Assembly: GCA_964627665.1 (NCBI GenBank) | Contig: CAZVKG010000009.1 | Location: 1-64,000 of the forward strand | Direction: 5' to 3' | Source of the DNA: UBA1351 sp964627665 | Lineage (GTDB): Bacteria > Bacillota > Clostridia > Lachnospirales > Vallitaleaceae | DNA length: 64,000 nt | Shown: one piece after another, positions 51,591 through 59,579 of the stretch | Numbering within the stretch: position 1 is the first letter of the stretch | Layout of the letters: every line of letters begins with the position of its first letter | The notes under the pieces: model-generated | Database searches by the model: none | Told to the model about the DNA's origin: nothing | What the model saw: the letters and a program-made list of their open reading frames with translations, nothing else | Program-made: the position numbers and the translations under genes

Positions 51591-52835
51591 TTATTGTATC
51601 GCTTCAATCTGTTGTACAAGTTGACCGATAAACTCTTCTTTTGTTAAATCGCCTTTTGCAAAGCTCTCATAAATCGGTCCTAATGTATTCATTCCGAAGC
51701 CATCCGGCATATCATTTTGCAACCAAGTATATGAACCTTCCGGTTTTTGTAACCATTCTGCCGCGCTTGCTGATAAGGGTGTATCCGGAGTCAATGTAAC
51801 ATTGGTAAATGCCGGCACCATCTTTGCCTGATTAACCATATAGTCGTGTCCCGCTTGACTTGTTGCCATATAATTCAAAAACGCATTCGCTGCTTCTTTA
51901 TTCTCACTGTCACTATTAATAACGTAGAATGAGGGTGCACCGATAAAGATTGCATTATGTTCTCCTTTTACACTTGCATGTGGAGCAAATCCCATAGGGA
52001 ACTCTATTTGATTTTCTACCAACCACGGATCAATCCAGTTTCCTTGATGAATAAATACGGATTTTCCTGTTCCAAACTGACCTACTTGTGCATCATAGTT
52101 ACCAGTTATTAATACAGCTTCATCTGCATATTCAAACAACAATTCAACCCAATCTGCATATTCAGTTAAACGGGCAACATCTGCTTCCCCATTATTTAAC
52201 ATGTCGAGTACTGTTGTATCACCATATGGTAATCCAGCTGATAAATATCCGTTAAAGTTATGTAATCCTGTTACCCAACGCATATCCGGACCGGCTGCCA
52301 TGGCAACAACTGAATCAATACCTAATTCATCTTTCATACCGTCGATTTTTTCAAACGCAGTACGATAGGCCTCTTGAGATGTTAATGTTGCAGAATCAAT
52401 TCCTGCTTGGCTTAGTAAATCTTCATTATAGGCCATCCCCCATGCTTCAACGGCAACAGGGAATCCATAAACAACGCCGTCAACAATAAATTCAAGACTT
52501 GTTAAGTCCATCCACTCTTGATCTTCATATGGCTCAAGTTTTGATGACCAGGTATTATAACCACCCATACCTTCAATAACAAAAATATCCGGTTGTCGGT
52601 CGGATTGGAATTCAGCCTTTAGATTTTCTGCATATGGTGAATCACCACCGGATGTTTTCACATCAACTTTAATCCCTGTTTCTTCTTCGTATGCAGTTGC
52701 AAACGCCATAAGTTGTTCACCAATTTCCACTTTGTTTTGGTAAATAACAACCGATTCTTCAACTTTTCCGCCACATCCTGCAAATGCTAAGACTACCAAA
52801 CTCATAACCATAAGTAACGATAAAACTTTTTTCAT
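51591..52835 (-). CDS. Extracellular sugar-binding lipoprotein, system 2
   Basis: Family 1 solute-binding protein of 414 residues. The signal peptide ends in the lipobox LAFAGC (Cys near 20), followed by GGKVEESVVIYQNKVEIGE. Sugar-binding family features include DIFVIEGMGGYNTW near 85 and GKSVFIHQGNWIDPWL near 258. AGGAGGATGTATT precedes the ATG at 52835. First gene of the operon that continues with permeases, GH65 and GH13. It is divergent from an AraC regulator at 53025. Likely ligand is an alpha-glucoside, from the enzymes in the operon. Confidence 0.9.
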   Translation of the reverse strand: MKKVLSLLMVMSLVVLAFAGCGGKVEESVVIYQNKVEIGEQLMAFATAYEEETGIKVDVKTSGGDSPYAENLKAEFQSDRQPDIFVIEGMGGYNTWSSKLEPYEDQEWMDLTSLEFIVDGVVYGFPVAVEAWGMAYNEDLLSQAGIDSATLTSQEAYRTAFEKIDGMKDELGIDSVVAMAAGPDMRWVTGLHNFNGYLSAGLPYGDTTVLDMLNNGEADVARLTEYADWVELLFEYADEAVLITGNYDAQVGQFGTGKSVFIHQGNWIDPWLVENQIEFPMGFAPHASVKGEHNAIFIGAPSFYVINSDSENKEAANAFLNYMATSQAGHDYMVNQAKMVPAFTNVTLTPDTPLSASAAEWLQKPEGSYTWLQNDMPDGFGMNTLGPIYESFAKGDLTKEEFIGQLVQQIEAIQ

Positions 52836-53024
52836 AATACATCCTCCTTTATACATAATTGCTTTTTGTGTATTTCCAACAATATGATACTATGATTTTC
52901 TTTGTTTCAAGGATTATTTTACATTCAACAATCCTTATGTATTAAATTATATTCATTTTTCTATATTATTTCTTATGTAATTCTGTTATAATTTGTATAT
53001 ATCTTATATGAAATGAGGGATTGA

Positions 53025-53735
53025 ATGAATCGTTCACTAATCAAAGAAAAACTTAAAAATATGGATATCGAATATAAACATCCTCCGTATTTTTTAGAAG
53101 CAAAACTATTAAGTGAAATCAGCTTAGGATTACTTTCCGAAGCTTTAACCACTCTAACTCAAATCAATGGATTAGAACGAGCGTCGCTCTCATCGAATTC
53201 ACTTCGTTCCACAAAGAATTCGATGATTGCTTCGTGCACGATTTTCACTCGAGCAATTATTCGCGCCGGAGTTACACCTGAAGACGCTTTTGATTTAAGT
53301 GATATTTTTATAAAAAAAATAGAAACATTTCAAGATAACAACTATTTAGAAGCATTTGAATATGAAATGGTCAAGGAGTTTGTTGGCTTGGTCAATGAGA
53401 ATAAAACACTTCACTACTCCCAATCAATTTCAAAAGTCATTCGTTATATTTCTGAAAATGCCACCTCAAAAATCACTGTGACAGAGTTAGCCAAATTAAC
53501 CCATTTATCCGCCGATTATTTATCTAACCTTTTTCATAAAGAAGTCGGGATTTCTATTAGCGCATATATTCAAGAGCGAAAAATTGCAATTGCAAAGAAT
53601 TTTTTAGAGTTTTCTCCATTAAAAATTACAGACATCGCTTATGTTTTAGATTATTGCAACTCTGCTTATTTCTCAAACGTCTTTAAAAAACAAACAGGTA
53701 TGAGCCCTGCCGAGTATCGCAGAAATCATACCTAA
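53025..53735 (+). CDS. AraC-family transcriptional regulator
   Basis: A 236-residue AraC regulator. The N-terminal domain (about 1-125) has an Arg/Asn motif (SLRSTKNSMIASCTIFTRAIIRAGVTPEDAF) found in clostridial AraC proteins next to sugar genes; it lacks a cupin or receiver motif. The C-terminal double helix-turn-helix lies at about 135-233 (ELAKLTHLSADYLSNLFHK, IAYVLDYCNSAYFSNVFKKQTGMSPAEYR). TGAGGGATTGA precedes the ATG. It is divergent from the system 2 importer and probably controls it. Ligand unknown. Confidence 0.9.
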   Translation: MNRSLIKEKLKNMDIEYKHPPYFLEAKLLSEISLGLLSEALTTLTQINGLERASLSSNSLRSTKNSMIASCTIFTRAIIRAGVTPEDAFDLSDIFIKKIETFQDNNYLEAFEYEMVKEFVGLVNENKTLHYSQSISKVIRYISENATSKITVTELAKLTHLSADYLSNLFHKEVGISISAYIQERKIAIAKNFLEFSPLKITDIAYVLDYCNSAYFSNVFKKQTGMSPAEYRRNHT

Positions 53736-53756
53736 ACATTATTATATTGTTTTTTC

Positions 53757-53785
53757 TTGCAAAATGACGAAAGATGATATAGAAT
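53757..53785 (+). promoter_or_regulatory. Promoter of the manganese riboswitch transcript
   Basis: TTGCAA (53757-53762), 17-base spacer, TAGAAT (53780-53785), placing the transcription start near 53792, exactly at the 5' side of the riboswitch. Confidence 0.6.
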
Positions 53786-53791
53786 AAGGGT

Positions 53792-53914
53792 AGTTTAGAG
53801 GGAGTAACTTGCCTGAGGGTACCAACGTCGTCATTACGGATAATAGATCCCGGCTTTGGTGACAGAGATTTGTTTAGTGAGACTCTACAGCTTTTAAAGT
53901 TGTAGAGTTTTTTT
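53792..53914 (+). ncRNA. yybP-ykoY (manganese) riboswitch with transcription terminator
   Basis: The leader contains the family hallmarks: GGGAGUA near 53800-53806, CGUCGUCAUUACG near 53826-53838, CCCGGCUUUGGU near 53849-53860 and AGUGAGACUCU at 53876-53886. A terminator hairpin, ACUCUACAGCUU with AGUUGUAGAGU, runs from 53882 to 53908 and ends in seven U. UAGAG (53796-53800) can pair with CUCUA (53883-53887), which is also the terminator 5' arm. Ligand binding should therefore free the transcript (ON switch with Mn2+), as known for this class. Recognition is by motif; no covariance search was run. Confidence 0.85.
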
Positions 53915-53941
53915 ATGTTTACATTTAAAGGAGAGAGCATT

Positions 53942-54895
53942 ATGGATATTATTTTACTTATTATTGGTTTTTTATTACTCATCAAGGGAGCTGATTTTTT
54001 TGTTGATGGCGCCGCCTCGATTGCTAGGCGATTCAATATTTCTACAATGGTTATCGGTTTGACTTTAGTCGCTTTTGGAACGAGTGCGCCCGAGCTTGCT
54101 GTTAGCATTAATGCGGCTATCGACCAATCGAACGGTCTTGTCTTTGGTAATGTTATCGGATCAAATATCCTAAATATTTTATTTGTTTTAGGCTTATCCG
54201 CTGCTATTACGCCAATAAGAATACGCCTAAAAACCATCTTAAAAGAAATGCCTTTTGCAATTATTGCTACGGTAGCCGTTCTTATTATGGCGCTTGATTT
54301 TTCTATTGATCAGACACCAAATATTATCTCCAGAATCGATGGAATTTTACTCCTTATCCTATTTGCCATTTACTTTTACTCCATGATCGAGATTATCGTT
54401 CTTGGTAAAGAGGACGGTACTTTCGAAGAAATTACCGAAATGCCTCTTCCCCGTAGCATCCTATTAACCTTTATTGGTATGGGCGCTATCATTTGGGGTT
54501 CAGACTTAACCGTAACCGGAGCCGTCGGAATTGCAAGAGCATTTGGACTGTCTGAAGTTATCATTGGATTAACCATCGTAGCTATCGGGACTTCATTACC
54601 CGAGCTCATAACTTCTGTCGTTGCTGCCCGAAAAGGTGAAAATGATATTGCCGTCGGCAATATCATCGGTTCAAATATCTTTAACCTCTTACTTGTTCTG
54701 GGTGTTTCCTCTGTTATTAACCCAATTGTCATCGACCAGTCCAGCATCCTAGATCTAAGCATACTTACTCTTGCTATGATTGTAATTCTTCCCATCATGT
54801 ACACCGGCAAAAAGATTACACGTCCGGAAGGGATATTCATGACGTTGGCTTATATTGCTTATATGATTTCATTAATATTTCGAATATTTGTCTAG
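53942..54895 (+). CDS. CaCA-family cation exchanger (YrbG-like)
   Basis: Membrane antiporter of 317 residues with two homologous halves and about ten helices. The alpha-repeats are GTSAPELAVSINAA with GNVIGSNILNIL near 43-82, and GTSLPELITSVVAA with GNIIGSNIFNLL near 218-255. The acidic residues in PEL are the cation ligands. The ATG at 53942 follows AAAGGAGAG; an earlier in-frame start at 53915 lies in the terminator tail. Family members exchange Na+ or H+ for Ca2+. Control by a manganese riboswitch suggests a role in Mn2+ efflux or balance. Confidence 0.9.
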   Translation: MDIILLIIGFLLLIKGADFFVDGAASIARRFNISTMVIGLTLVAFGTSAPELAVSINAAIDQSNGLVFGNVIGSNILNILFVLGLSAAITPIRIRLKTILKEMPFAIIATVAVLIMALDFSIDQTPNIISRIDGILLLILFAIYFYSMIEIIVLGKEDGTFEEITEMPLPRSILLTFIGMGAIIWGSDLTVTGAVGIARAFGLSEVIIGLTIVAIGTSLPELITSVVAARKGENDIAVGNIIGSNIFNLLLVLGVSSVINPIVIDQSSILDLSILTLAMIVILPIMYTGKKITRPEGIFMTLAYIAYMISLIFRIFV

Positions 54896-54899
54896 CTGT

Positions 54900-56276
54900 T
54901 TAAGATAAACCAAAAAAATTCTTAACCCGTTGAACCCAAGATGTTTTTTTATTTGGAACCTGAATCATCGAATCTGATTTGATTGGCTCAGGTTTATTTT
55001 TATGAATAATTTCTACCGAAATTTTAGGTACATACTTCTCAACCTGTTTTTCGATATGTTTTTCTACACGATGAATTTTATTAATAACTTCTTTATTTTG
55101 CTTGGTTTTAGCCATCGAATTCGATGAAGCTGTTTTTGCCGGTTTAGATAGAGCCGGTGCGTGAACCGGTAATTCCCGCTCTTCAATAAGTCTTCCCACA
55201 TGTTCTTCGATTTCATACAAGGACATAAGGTCATCTGCAGTGACTAAGGATATAGCTTTTCCACTATTGCCTGCTCGTCCTGTTCGTCCGATTCGATGCA
55301 CATAGCTATCTTTTTCAACCGGTATATCATAATTAATCACATGGCTTAGCTCATCAACATGTATCCCTCTTGCTGCAACATCTGTTGCTACAAGAACTTG
55401 AATTTTTCCTTTTTTTAATTTTTGTATTGTTTTCAACCGTTTACTTTGACTAATGGCACCATGTAAAGATTCCACATTAAATCCGCCTTTTGCCAAATAT
55501 TGTTGCACGCGATCAACTTCTCTTCGCATATTACAAAAGACGATAACCCCCGTCGGCTTTTCAGAACGAAGAATTCGTGATAACTGGTTTCGTTTTTCAT
55601 TTTTTTCTACACGATAGTAGATTTGCTCAATACTGTCAACCGTTTTTGTCTCTGATTCTAATTCAATCGTTATCGGATTATCCATATACTTTCGACAGAT
55701 CTTTTGGATTTCAACCGGCATTGTGGCAGAAAAGAGTAAGGTTGTACGGTTTGTAGGAAGATGTTTAATAATCTTAACAATCTGATCGTAAAAACCCATA
55801 TCAAGCATTCGGTCACCTTCATCTAAGACCAAAAAATCAATATGTTTTGTCTTTAATGTCCCACGTTCCATATGGTCAAATACGCGTCCTGGTGTACCAG
55901 TTACAATATGCGCACCTTTTTTGAGTTGTTCAATTTCCGTCTGCATATTATGCTGTCCGTATATCGCTGTTGAGATAACCTTGGTAGATTTTGCAATCAA
56001 ACTGATCTCTTTATCTACTTGTACTGCAAGCTCTCGCGTCGGTGATAATATAAGCGCTTGTGTTTCTTTTAAATCTACCTTCATGTTTTGGATAATCGGC
56101 ATACCAAATGCACCGGTTTTTCCACTCCCTGTTTTTGACCGTACAATCAAGTCCTTCTTATTTAGTATAAAGGGAATACTTTCTTTTTGAACGATTGTCG
56201 GCTCTTCGAATCCCATATTCGTAATCCCCTCAATGATTTGATCGGATACGCCTAATGCCTTAAATTGATTTTCCAT
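54900..56276 (-). CDS. DEAD-box ATP-dependent RNA helicase
   Basis: RNA helicase of 458 residues. Motifs in order: Q-motif region EPTIVQKESIPF, motif I RSKTGSGKTGAF near 46, PTRELA, TPGR, motif II VLDEGDRMLD near 148 (DEGD in place of the usual DEAD), SAT in LLFSATMP, motif VI HRIGRTGRAG near 318. A basic, lysine-rich tail of about 90 residues follows, probably for RNA binding, comparable to CshA-type proteins. The ATG at 56276 is used; an upstream GTG is possible. It is convergent with the cation exchanger, 4 bases apart. Likely a role in ribosome assembly or RNA decay. Confidence 0.93.
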   Translation of the reverse strand: MENQFKALGVSDQIIEGITNMGFEEPTIVQKESIPFILNKKDLIVRSKTGSGKTGAFGMPIIQNMKVDLKETQALILSPTRELAVQVDKEISLIAKSTKVISTAIYGQHNMQTEIEQLKKGAHIVTGTPGRVFDHMERGTLKTKHIDFLVLDEGDRMLDMGFYDQIVKIIKHLPTNRTTLLFSATMPVEIQKICRKYMDNPITIELESETKTVDSIEQIYYRVEKNEKRNQLSRILRSEKPTGVIVFCNMRREVDRVQQYLAKGGFNVESLHGAISQSKRLKTIQKLKKGKIQVLVATDVAARGIHVDELSHVINYDIPVEKDSYVHRIGRTGRAGNSGKAISLVTADDLMSLYEIEEHVGRLIEERELPVHAPALSKPAKTASSNSMAKTKQNKEVINKIHRVEKHIEKQVEKYVPKISVEIIHKNKPEPIKSDSMIQVPNKKTSWVQRVKNFFGLS

Positions 56277-56302
56277 ATGCACCTTCCTTGAATCTATTTT
56301 TT

Positions 56303-57280
56303 CTATTTTATGCCTTGCTTTGCAATAATGTCTAATCCCAAGCCTACGCTTGCTAAAGGATTTATTGCTTTCACAATTTCCACACCCGTTTTTTCATTTA
56401 TGAACTGGTCCATCCCCGTCAATATACTTCCGCCTCCAGTAAGCATAATCCCATCTAAGGATATATCTGATGCAAGCTCTCCAGGGGTTTTCTCAAGTAC
56501 ACCTAAAATAGAATCCATGATTTGACCGGCTACTGTTTTAAATACTTGGACCGTTTCATTTCTACTTATTTCAATACTTTTGGGCAATCCGGATACTAAG
56601 TCTCTGCCCGTTATAGATATTTTTTTATTTTCTTCATCGGGATATAAGGACCCAATTGTCACTTTTAGATTTTCGGCCGTTTTGTCGCCAATAAGAAGAT
56701 TATAACTATTTCTTATGTATCGAATAATAGCTTCATCAAAATCATTGCCTGCTACTTTCAATGATGTACTAAGAACGATACCTCCAAGTGATATCACCGC
56801 AACATCGGTCGTTCCGCCTCCAATGTCAACAAGCATACGCCCAACTGGTTCTCCTATGCTCAAGCCACTTCCAATTGCTGCAGCAATTGGCTCATCGACA
56901 ACCGTGACCTTTCCCGCACCGGATTGATAAGCCACGTCTTCAACGGCTTTTTTTTCGACTTCAGATCCACCACTAGGCGCACATATAATGACGCGTGGTT
57001 TTGATTTTCGATTAATTCCAATTTTTTTAAATAGAAACTCAATCAATTTTTGCGCTGAATCAAAGTCTGAAATAACGCCTTGTGAAAGAGGATGTATCGC
57101 TTCAATATTGTCCGTTGTTCGTCCCACCATATCTTTCGCTTCTTGTCCCGCTGTTAAGCAACGCTTCGTTTTTCGGTCAATAGCAATGACTGTCGGTTCA
57201 TTATATACTAATCCCTTTTTTGAGTCATATACTAAAGTATTTGTGGTTCCAAGATCTATCGCTATTTTCTGATTAAACAT
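56303..57280 (-). CDS. mreB: MreB/Mbl-like actin homologue
   Basis: Bacterial actin of 325 residues that directs cell-wall synthesis along the cylinder. The phosphate 1 motif is AIDLGTTNTLVY near 7, phosphate 2 is VDIGGGTTDVAV near 152, and the adenosine motif MLTGGGSILTGMD is near 283. GGAAAGGAAATAGT precedes the ATG. It is slightly shorter than typical MreB (about 335-345) and is not followed by mreC/mreD, so it may be a second copy (Mbl or MreBH type). It lies 20 bases upstream of the helicase gene on the same strand. Confidence 0.9.
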   Translation of the reverse strand: MFNQKIAIDLGTTNTLVYDSKKGLVYNEPTVIAIDRKTKRCLTAGQEAKDMVGRTTDNIEAIHPLSQGVISDFDSAQKLIEFLFKKIGINRKSKPRVIICAPSGGSEVEKKAVEDVAYQSGAGKVTVVDEPIAAAIGSGLSIGEPVGRMLVDIGGGTTDVAVISLGGIVLSTSLKVAGNDFDEAIIRYIRNSYNLLIGDKTAENLKVTIGSLYPDEENKKISITGRDLVSGLPKSIEISRNETVQVFKTVAGQIMDSILGVLEKTPGELASDISLDGIMLTGGGSILTGMDQFINEKTGVEIVKAINPLASVGLGLDIIAKQGIK

Positions 57281-57394
57281 ACTATTTCCTTTCCAAATGT
57301 TACTATCATTATATATTAGTATTCAAATAATATCGTCCACACCTATTTTAGCATCTTTTTCCAAATTAACCAATCACTATTCAAAAAATCCGCC

Positions 57395-57445
57395 AAAAAG
57401 ACTAGAATACTTTGATATTTTCCAAAGATTCTAGCCTATTTTTTT
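57395..57445. terminator. Hairpin terminator between the binding-protein pseudogene and mreB
   Basis: CTAGAATACTTTG with CAAAGATTCTAG (one bulge, 57402-57434). U5 on the minus strand and T7 on the plus strand follow. On the minus strand it ends the RbsB-like gene. Confidence 0.75.
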
Positions 57446-57470
57446 GGCATTAAATAATATGTTTACCTAT

Positions 57471-58498
57471 TTATTGCCAAGCAGTGGTTCCATATTCGTC
57501 CACATTATTTTCATCAATGAATATAACATCAACAAATATTTCTTTTTCTACATCTCCGCCTTCTAGCAAGGTATACGCTACTTCAGCTGCTGTTTTACCG
57601 ATTGTGATTGGTGACTGAGCAGCTGTTGCCGTCATTTTTCCATCTAGTATCATCTGTTTTGCTTCCGGCGCACCATCTACTCCGTAGATTAAAACACCTT
57701 CTTCTCTTTTTGCTGATAGCAAAGCTGCCAATGCTCCCATAGCTGTCGGATCATTCAAGGCCATTACAACATCTATTTCAGGATTAGCCTGAATAATGTT
57801 CTCCATAACCGGCATAGCTTGTTCAAGTTGCCCCTCAGATGATTGTTGTGCTACGATTTCATATTGATCCATACCTGCAATTGTATCAATAAATCCTTGT
57901 GTACGGTCAATTGCTGATTTTGCGGTTGGATGTTCTAATACGACGATTTTAGCAGAATCCAACTTACTCATCATATCTTGTGCACAAATAACGCCTGCAT
58001 TGTAATTATCAGATGCAATGATTGATGATACTAATTCTGTATCATATACCGGTGCATCGACGTTGATAATAGGTACTCCGGCTTTTTCTGCTGCCTCAAG
58101 GGCCGGGCGGATACCTTTCCAGTCTGCGGGATTAACAAATATTGCATCAACCCCCTGTGCAATTAAATCTTCAATTTGACTCACTTGTTTGTTTGGATCC
58201 AAAGCAGGGTCTAATGCAATTAAGACGTCGTCATTGGCTTCAACAACATCTTTTATACCATTGTTTAATGCGACAAAAAAAGGATTATTTAATGTCATGT
58301 AGGTTGCACCAAATGTATAAGTCTTGTCTTCTTGCTCAACATCTTGTTCTGTTTGTTCTGCATCCGTTTGTGCCACCTCAGCTGTTTTGGCATCGTTATT
58401 CCCCGCCGCCTCTGTTCTTTACTGTCTTGTGAACAACCTGCAAACAATCCTACTGTTAATAATACTACCATGAATGCTGCGACTACTTTTGTTTTCAT
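57471..58498 (-). pseudogene. RbsB-like sugar-binding lipoprotein gene with a frameshift
   Basis: The gene reads as two frames. The 5' part (58498 down to about 58410) encodes the start and lipobox LFAGCSQDSKEQ; the 3' part encodes an intact mature RbsB-type protein (YTFGATYMTLNNPFF to the stop at 57471). Between about 58395 and 58425 the reading frame must shift by one base; a single missing base restores an acidic linker (TEAAGNNDAKTAEVAQ) typical of lipoproteins. The rest shows no decay, so a recent mutation, a phase-variable slip near GGGG, programmed slippage or a sequencing error are all possible. It should bind ribose, galactose or a similar sugar for the RbsAC transporter. Confidence 0.8.
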
Positions 58499-58565
58499 AA
58501 TTTCCCTCCATTTTCATATTGTACAACGTTTCGTTGCCATTTTATATATTAATGTCATATTAATA

Positions 58566-59579
58566 TCAAGCATTTTTTTGATTCAAACTTTTCTTTTTCT
58601 TCGTCATGTCAAAGTAAACAGCTACTAGAATTACTACACCTTTAACTATAAGTTGCCAAAAGGAATTTACATTAAGTAAGTTTAGACCGTTATTTAAAAC
58701 TGCAATAACTAAAACACCTATAAGCGTTCCACCTATTCTTCCAATCCCACCTGTAAAACTTGTTCCTCCTAATACCGCTGCAGCTATTGCATCCATTTCA
58801 TAACCACTTCCCACTGAAGGTTGACCGGAATACATTCTTGCACAAAGAACTATACCTGTAAATCCGGCTAAAAATCCGATAAGTGTATGCACGAAAATCT
58901 GGATATTTCCTATTTTTATACCGGAAAATCTTGCTGCATCTATATTGCCGCCAAGAGCATATATATGTCTTCCCAATTTTGTTTTTGACAAAACATATCC
59001 CACACCCAGCATTAATATTAATGAATAAATAATCGGTAATGGCATAAATCCTAAATATCCATTGCCAAGAAAATTAAACTGATCATGCATCACTCGTATG
59101 GGCATTCCACCTGTATATACATAAGCGATTCCACGTGCTATTTGCATCATCGCCAACGTTACAATAAATGGTGGCATCCCTGTTTTAGCAATAATTTTTC
59201 CATTAACAAATCCTAAAAATGTACCTAAACTTAATCCGATTAATACAGCCGGCGCTACAGGAATATTATTGATGGCTATAAGTCCGGCTGTTACCGTTCC
59301 ACTTAATCCTAATATGGATCCAACTGACAAATCGATACCGCCAATAATGAGAGCTAGTGTCATTCCTACTGCTAAGTTTGCATTTACAGAAGCTTGTCTC
59401 AACACATTTAATATATTATCTTTGGTAAAAAAAGCATCTGAAATTATTGACAATACCACACAAAGCGTTACAAAGCCGACTAATATTCCGGCATTATCCT
59501 TAATATATTTTTTTACGACATTTATAATTTTATCGAATATGTTAAACTCTTTTTCTTTTTTAATTACCTCAGCTTGCAT
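58566..59579 (-). CDS. Ribose-type sugar ABC transporter permease
   Basis: RbsC/XylH-family permease of 337 residues with about eight to ten membrane segments. Family motifs: LALIIGGIDLSVGSILGL near 78-95, ARGIAYVYTGGMPI near 148 and AAAVLGGTSFTGGIGRIGGT near 268-287. AGGAGG precedes the ATG. It overlaps the ATPase gene by 11 bases. It ends with KKKKSLNQKNA. Sugar specificity cannot be read; a pentose or hexose is expected. It works with the ATPase upstream and the frameshifted binding-protein gene downstream. Confidence 0.92.
   Translation of the reverse strand: MQAEVIKKEKEFNIFDKIINVVKKYIKDNAGILVGFVTLCVVLSIISDAFFTKDNILNVLRQASVNANLAVGMTLALIIGGIDLSVGSILGLSGTVTAGLIAINNIPVAPAVLIGLSLGTFLGFVNGKIIAKTGMPPFIVTLAMMQIARGIAYVYTGGMPIRVMHDQFNFLGNGYLGFMPLPIIYSLILMLGVGYVLSKTKLGRHIYALGGNIDAARFSGIKIGNIQIFVHTLIGFLAGFTGIVLCARMYSGQPSVGSGYEMDAIAAAVLGGTSFTGGIGRIGGTLIGVLVIAVLNNGLNLLNVNSFWQLIVKGVVILVAVYFDMTKKKKSLNQKNA

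Noticed and set aside
53190..53226. 11-base perfect inverted repeat (TCATCGAATTC ... GAATTCGATGA) inside the AraC gene
   Set aside because: It lies in a conserved coding motif (SNSLRSTKNS), there is no U-run, and no target-site duplication or mobile element surrounds it; probably coincidence.
58295..58498. Short open frame reading as a separate 67-residue lipoprotein-like gene
   Set aside because: It is only the signal peptide and first residues of the RbsB-type protein; the C-terminal part of that frame (RRRGITMPKQL...) is low-complexity off-frame sequence. Treated as the 5' part of a frameshifted gene.
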